From positions 1 to 20,088 of the forward strand of contig JASLIE010000013.1 of NCBI GenBank assembly GCA_030152985.1: a stretch of 20,088 nucleotides of DNA, read 5' to 3'. Shown one piece after another: positions 18,868-20,088 of this stretch. The notes below the pieces were generated by a model, which worked only from the letters and a program-made list of their open reading frames with translations, did no database searches and was not told the origin of the DNA. How positions within the stretch are numbered: position 1 is the first letter of the stretch; each line of letters opens with the position of its first letter. The position numbers were made by a program, and so were the translations under genes. Source of the stretch: Bacillaceae bacterium. Lineage in GTDB: Bacteria; Bacillota; Bacilli; Bacillales; Amphibacillaceae.

Positions 18868-19971
18868 ATGAAACGTTTCGTCCTGCTTTTAAGTGTTGTC
18901 CTTTTATTTACCAGCTGCGCACCAAAACAAGAAAAAGAAAGTCAAGTAGTTGAAGAAGAAATTAACGAAGAAGTATCAATTGTACCGAGTCATAAGATTA
19001 CAAAGGATGAGTATCGCATCATGCTCCCTTATGAACCGAGTGAAGCACGTGGAGCAATTACAAATCAACTAGCTAACCGTCTTGACATTGATGAAATGGA
19101 AGAAGGCCTAAGAAGGCATTCTGTCACTGCTTTTGATCCTGAGACTTACTATTTTGAAGAGGGACAGTATTTATCAAAGGAGTTAATCTTTAAAATAATA
19201 GATGATAACAATCCAAATCGTGATAAATTAAAAACGCGAGAGGATCACGAGAAAAATCCACGTATTTTTTCACACGTGCTTGAACAAAATTATTTAGAAA
19301 AGACAAAAGATAATAATGTGAAGTTGGGCGGAATTTCAATTGGCATTGCCTTAAAGTCTGTTTATAAATATCAAACAGAAGAGGGCGGCCCAACATATGA
19401 AATGAATATTTCTAAAGACCGGGCCCTCAAAGAAGGAGAGCGTATTGCTCAAGCAACAGTTGAAGAGTTACGCAAGATAGAGGCCTTAAAAGATGTCAAA
19501 ATTATGATCGCATTATATCAAGAAGCTCCGAGTTCATCGCCTGTTCCTGGGAATTATTTAGAACAAACACTTGTAGATGAAGGTAAAACAAAGTTAGGTA
19601 AGTGGCAAAAAATTAACGAAGAGTATATTTTATTTCCAAGTAAAAAGGGAAAAGAAAAATACATTGATGACCATGAAAAAGTTGTGAAGTTTAGTAAGGA
19701 AATTGCTGAATACTTCCCGAACTATGTTGGAGTCGTAGGTGAAGGGCTTTATACAGATGGTAATTTATCGGCCTTAACGATTAAAATCCCAATTGAATTT
19801 TACGGGAAAAGTGAAGTTGTCGGTTTTACACAATATATTTATGGTGTGACAAAAGAGATATTTCCTAAGCATTTTGATTTAGAGATTGAAGTGCAATCAA
19901 ATAAGAAAACTGAAAGTGTCATGTACCGTGAGGCAGGAGACGATGATTTGAGTGTTCACATATTCCATTGA
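18868..19971 (+). CDS. camS: CamS-family (YerH-like) sex-pheromone lipoprotein
   Basis: This is a predicted membrane-anchored lipoprotein of the CamS/YerH family. In Enterococcus and Staphylococcus the signal peptide of the family precursor can be processed into a conjugation-inducing peptide; in Bacillus no role is settled. The N terminus is basic and hydrophobic with a lipobox-like FTSC and Cys17 as the lipidation site. A Glu-rich linker follows, then a globular domain of about 330 residues, including YRIMLPYEPSEARGAITNQL, LEQNYLEK, GGISIGIALKSVYKY, IMIALYQEAP and FPNYVGVVGEGLYTDG. ATG with GAGGGAG 8 nt upstream, adjoining the ligA stop. The pcrA-ligA-camS order matches B. subtilis pcrA-ligA-yerH. 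Confidence 0.9.
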   Translation: MKRFVLLLSVVLLFTSCAPKQEKESQVVEEEINEEVSIVPSHKITKDEYRIMLPYEPSEARGAITNQLANRLDIDEMEEGLRRHSVTAFDPETYYFEEGQYLSKELIFKIIDDNNPNRDKLKTREDHEKNPRIFSHVLEQNYLEKTKDNNVKLGGISIGIALKSVYKYQTEEGGPTYEMNISKDRALKEGERIAQATVEELRKIEALKDVKIMIALYQEAPSSSPVPGNYLEQTLVDEGKTKLGKWQKINEEYILFPSKKGKEKYIDDHEKVVKFSKEIAEYFPNYVGVVGEGLYTDGNLSALTIKIPIEFYGKSEVVGFTQYIYGVTKEIFPKHFDLEIEVQSNKKTESVMYREAGDDDLSVHIFH

Positions 19972-19977
19972 TTTATG

Positions 19978-20003
19978 CTCAAGTCTTTGTAAAGTGACTT
20001 GAG
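19978..20003 (+). other. Stem-loop after camS, possible weak terminator
   Basis: CTCAAGTC (19978-19985) and GACTTGAG (19996-20003) form an 8-bp stem with a 10-nt loop, 6 nt after the camS stop. No T run follows on either strand, so intrinsic termination would be poor; it may instead protect the 3' end of the mRNA. Confidence 0.5.
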
Positions 20004-20043
20004 ATAAGCTATAGGTGCGTCACATACACAGACTTTGAAAATT

Positions 20044-20052
20044 TGCTATAAT
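20044..20052 (+). promoter_or_regulatory. Extended -10 promoter for a gene beyond the window
   Basis: TGCTATAAT (20044-20052) is a perfect extended -10. No good -35 is seen at the normal distance; TTGAAA (20035-20040) is only 6 nt away. The gene it serves lies past the window end; gatC is a common next gene in relatives, but that cannot be seen here. The 36 bases after it contain no recognisable start with a ribosome-binding site. Confidence 0.5.
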
Positions 20053-20088
20053 AGAGATAACTCTGATATTATTAAGCTATGATATGAG

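Overview
The window is about 20 kb from a low-GC Firmicute. Every real gene lies on the plus strand, coding density is high, and no tRNA, rRNA, insertion sequence, phage gene or CRISPR array is visible. The gene order follows the Bacillus subtilis segment yebE - pur operon - yerA - yerB - yerC - pcrB - pcrA - ligA - yerH(camS). PcrB, YerB, YerC and CamS-type proteins point to the Bacillales. The genus cannot be named from this sequence. Compared with B. subtilis, as recalled from family knowledge, yebG, purB, purC, purS, purQ and yerD are absent from their usual places.

Region 1 (1-916) holds a UPF0316/YebE membrane protein and then a purE control region. In order it contains two inverted PurR-type PurBoxes 17 nt apart, an extended -10 promoter, a guanine-class purine riboswitch aptamer, a mutually exclusive antiterminator and intrinsic terminator, and the purE ribosome-binding site. 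Transcription start and transcript completion both appear to be set by purine supply.

Region 2 (917-10594) is the operon purE-purK-purL-purF-purM-purN-purH-purD, closed by a perfect 16-bp terminator. The genes touch, overlap or are separated by short gaps. PurF, PurL, PurM, PurN, PurD, PurE/PurK and PurH together cover most of the path from PRPP to IMP. PurC (SAICAR synthetase), PurB (adenylosuccinate lyase) and the PurS/PurQ partners of small PurL are not at the purK-purL junction, where B. subtilis has purB-purC-purS-purQ. PurF starts at M-F-G-V-W-G-H and so lacks the N-terminal catalytic Cys-Gly-Val of its class II glutaminase domain, while its PRPP-binding domain and four Fe-S cysteines are intact. 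PurL is full length but differs from the family signature at several near-invariant positions. Glutamine use thus looks altered or lost at PurF and uncoupled from this locus at PurL. This could mean ammonia-dependent purine synthesis, partners encoded elsewhere, or an early stage of pathway loss. This is the most interesting part of the window.

Region 3 (10595-13855) has yerA (an adenine-deaminase-like amidohydrolase missing one expected metal-site histidine), the DUF3048 lipoprotein gene yerB, and the TrpR-like regulator gene yerC, ending in a strong terminator.

Region 4 (13856-19971) has its own extended -10 promoter and carries pcrB, pcrA, ligA and camS: a G1P prenyltransferase, a DNA helicase, an NAD-dependent DNA ligase and a sex-pheromone-type lipoprotein. 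The last 117 bases contain a stem-loop and a promoter-like extended -10 for a gene beyond the window. No gene-free stretch exceeds 300 bases.
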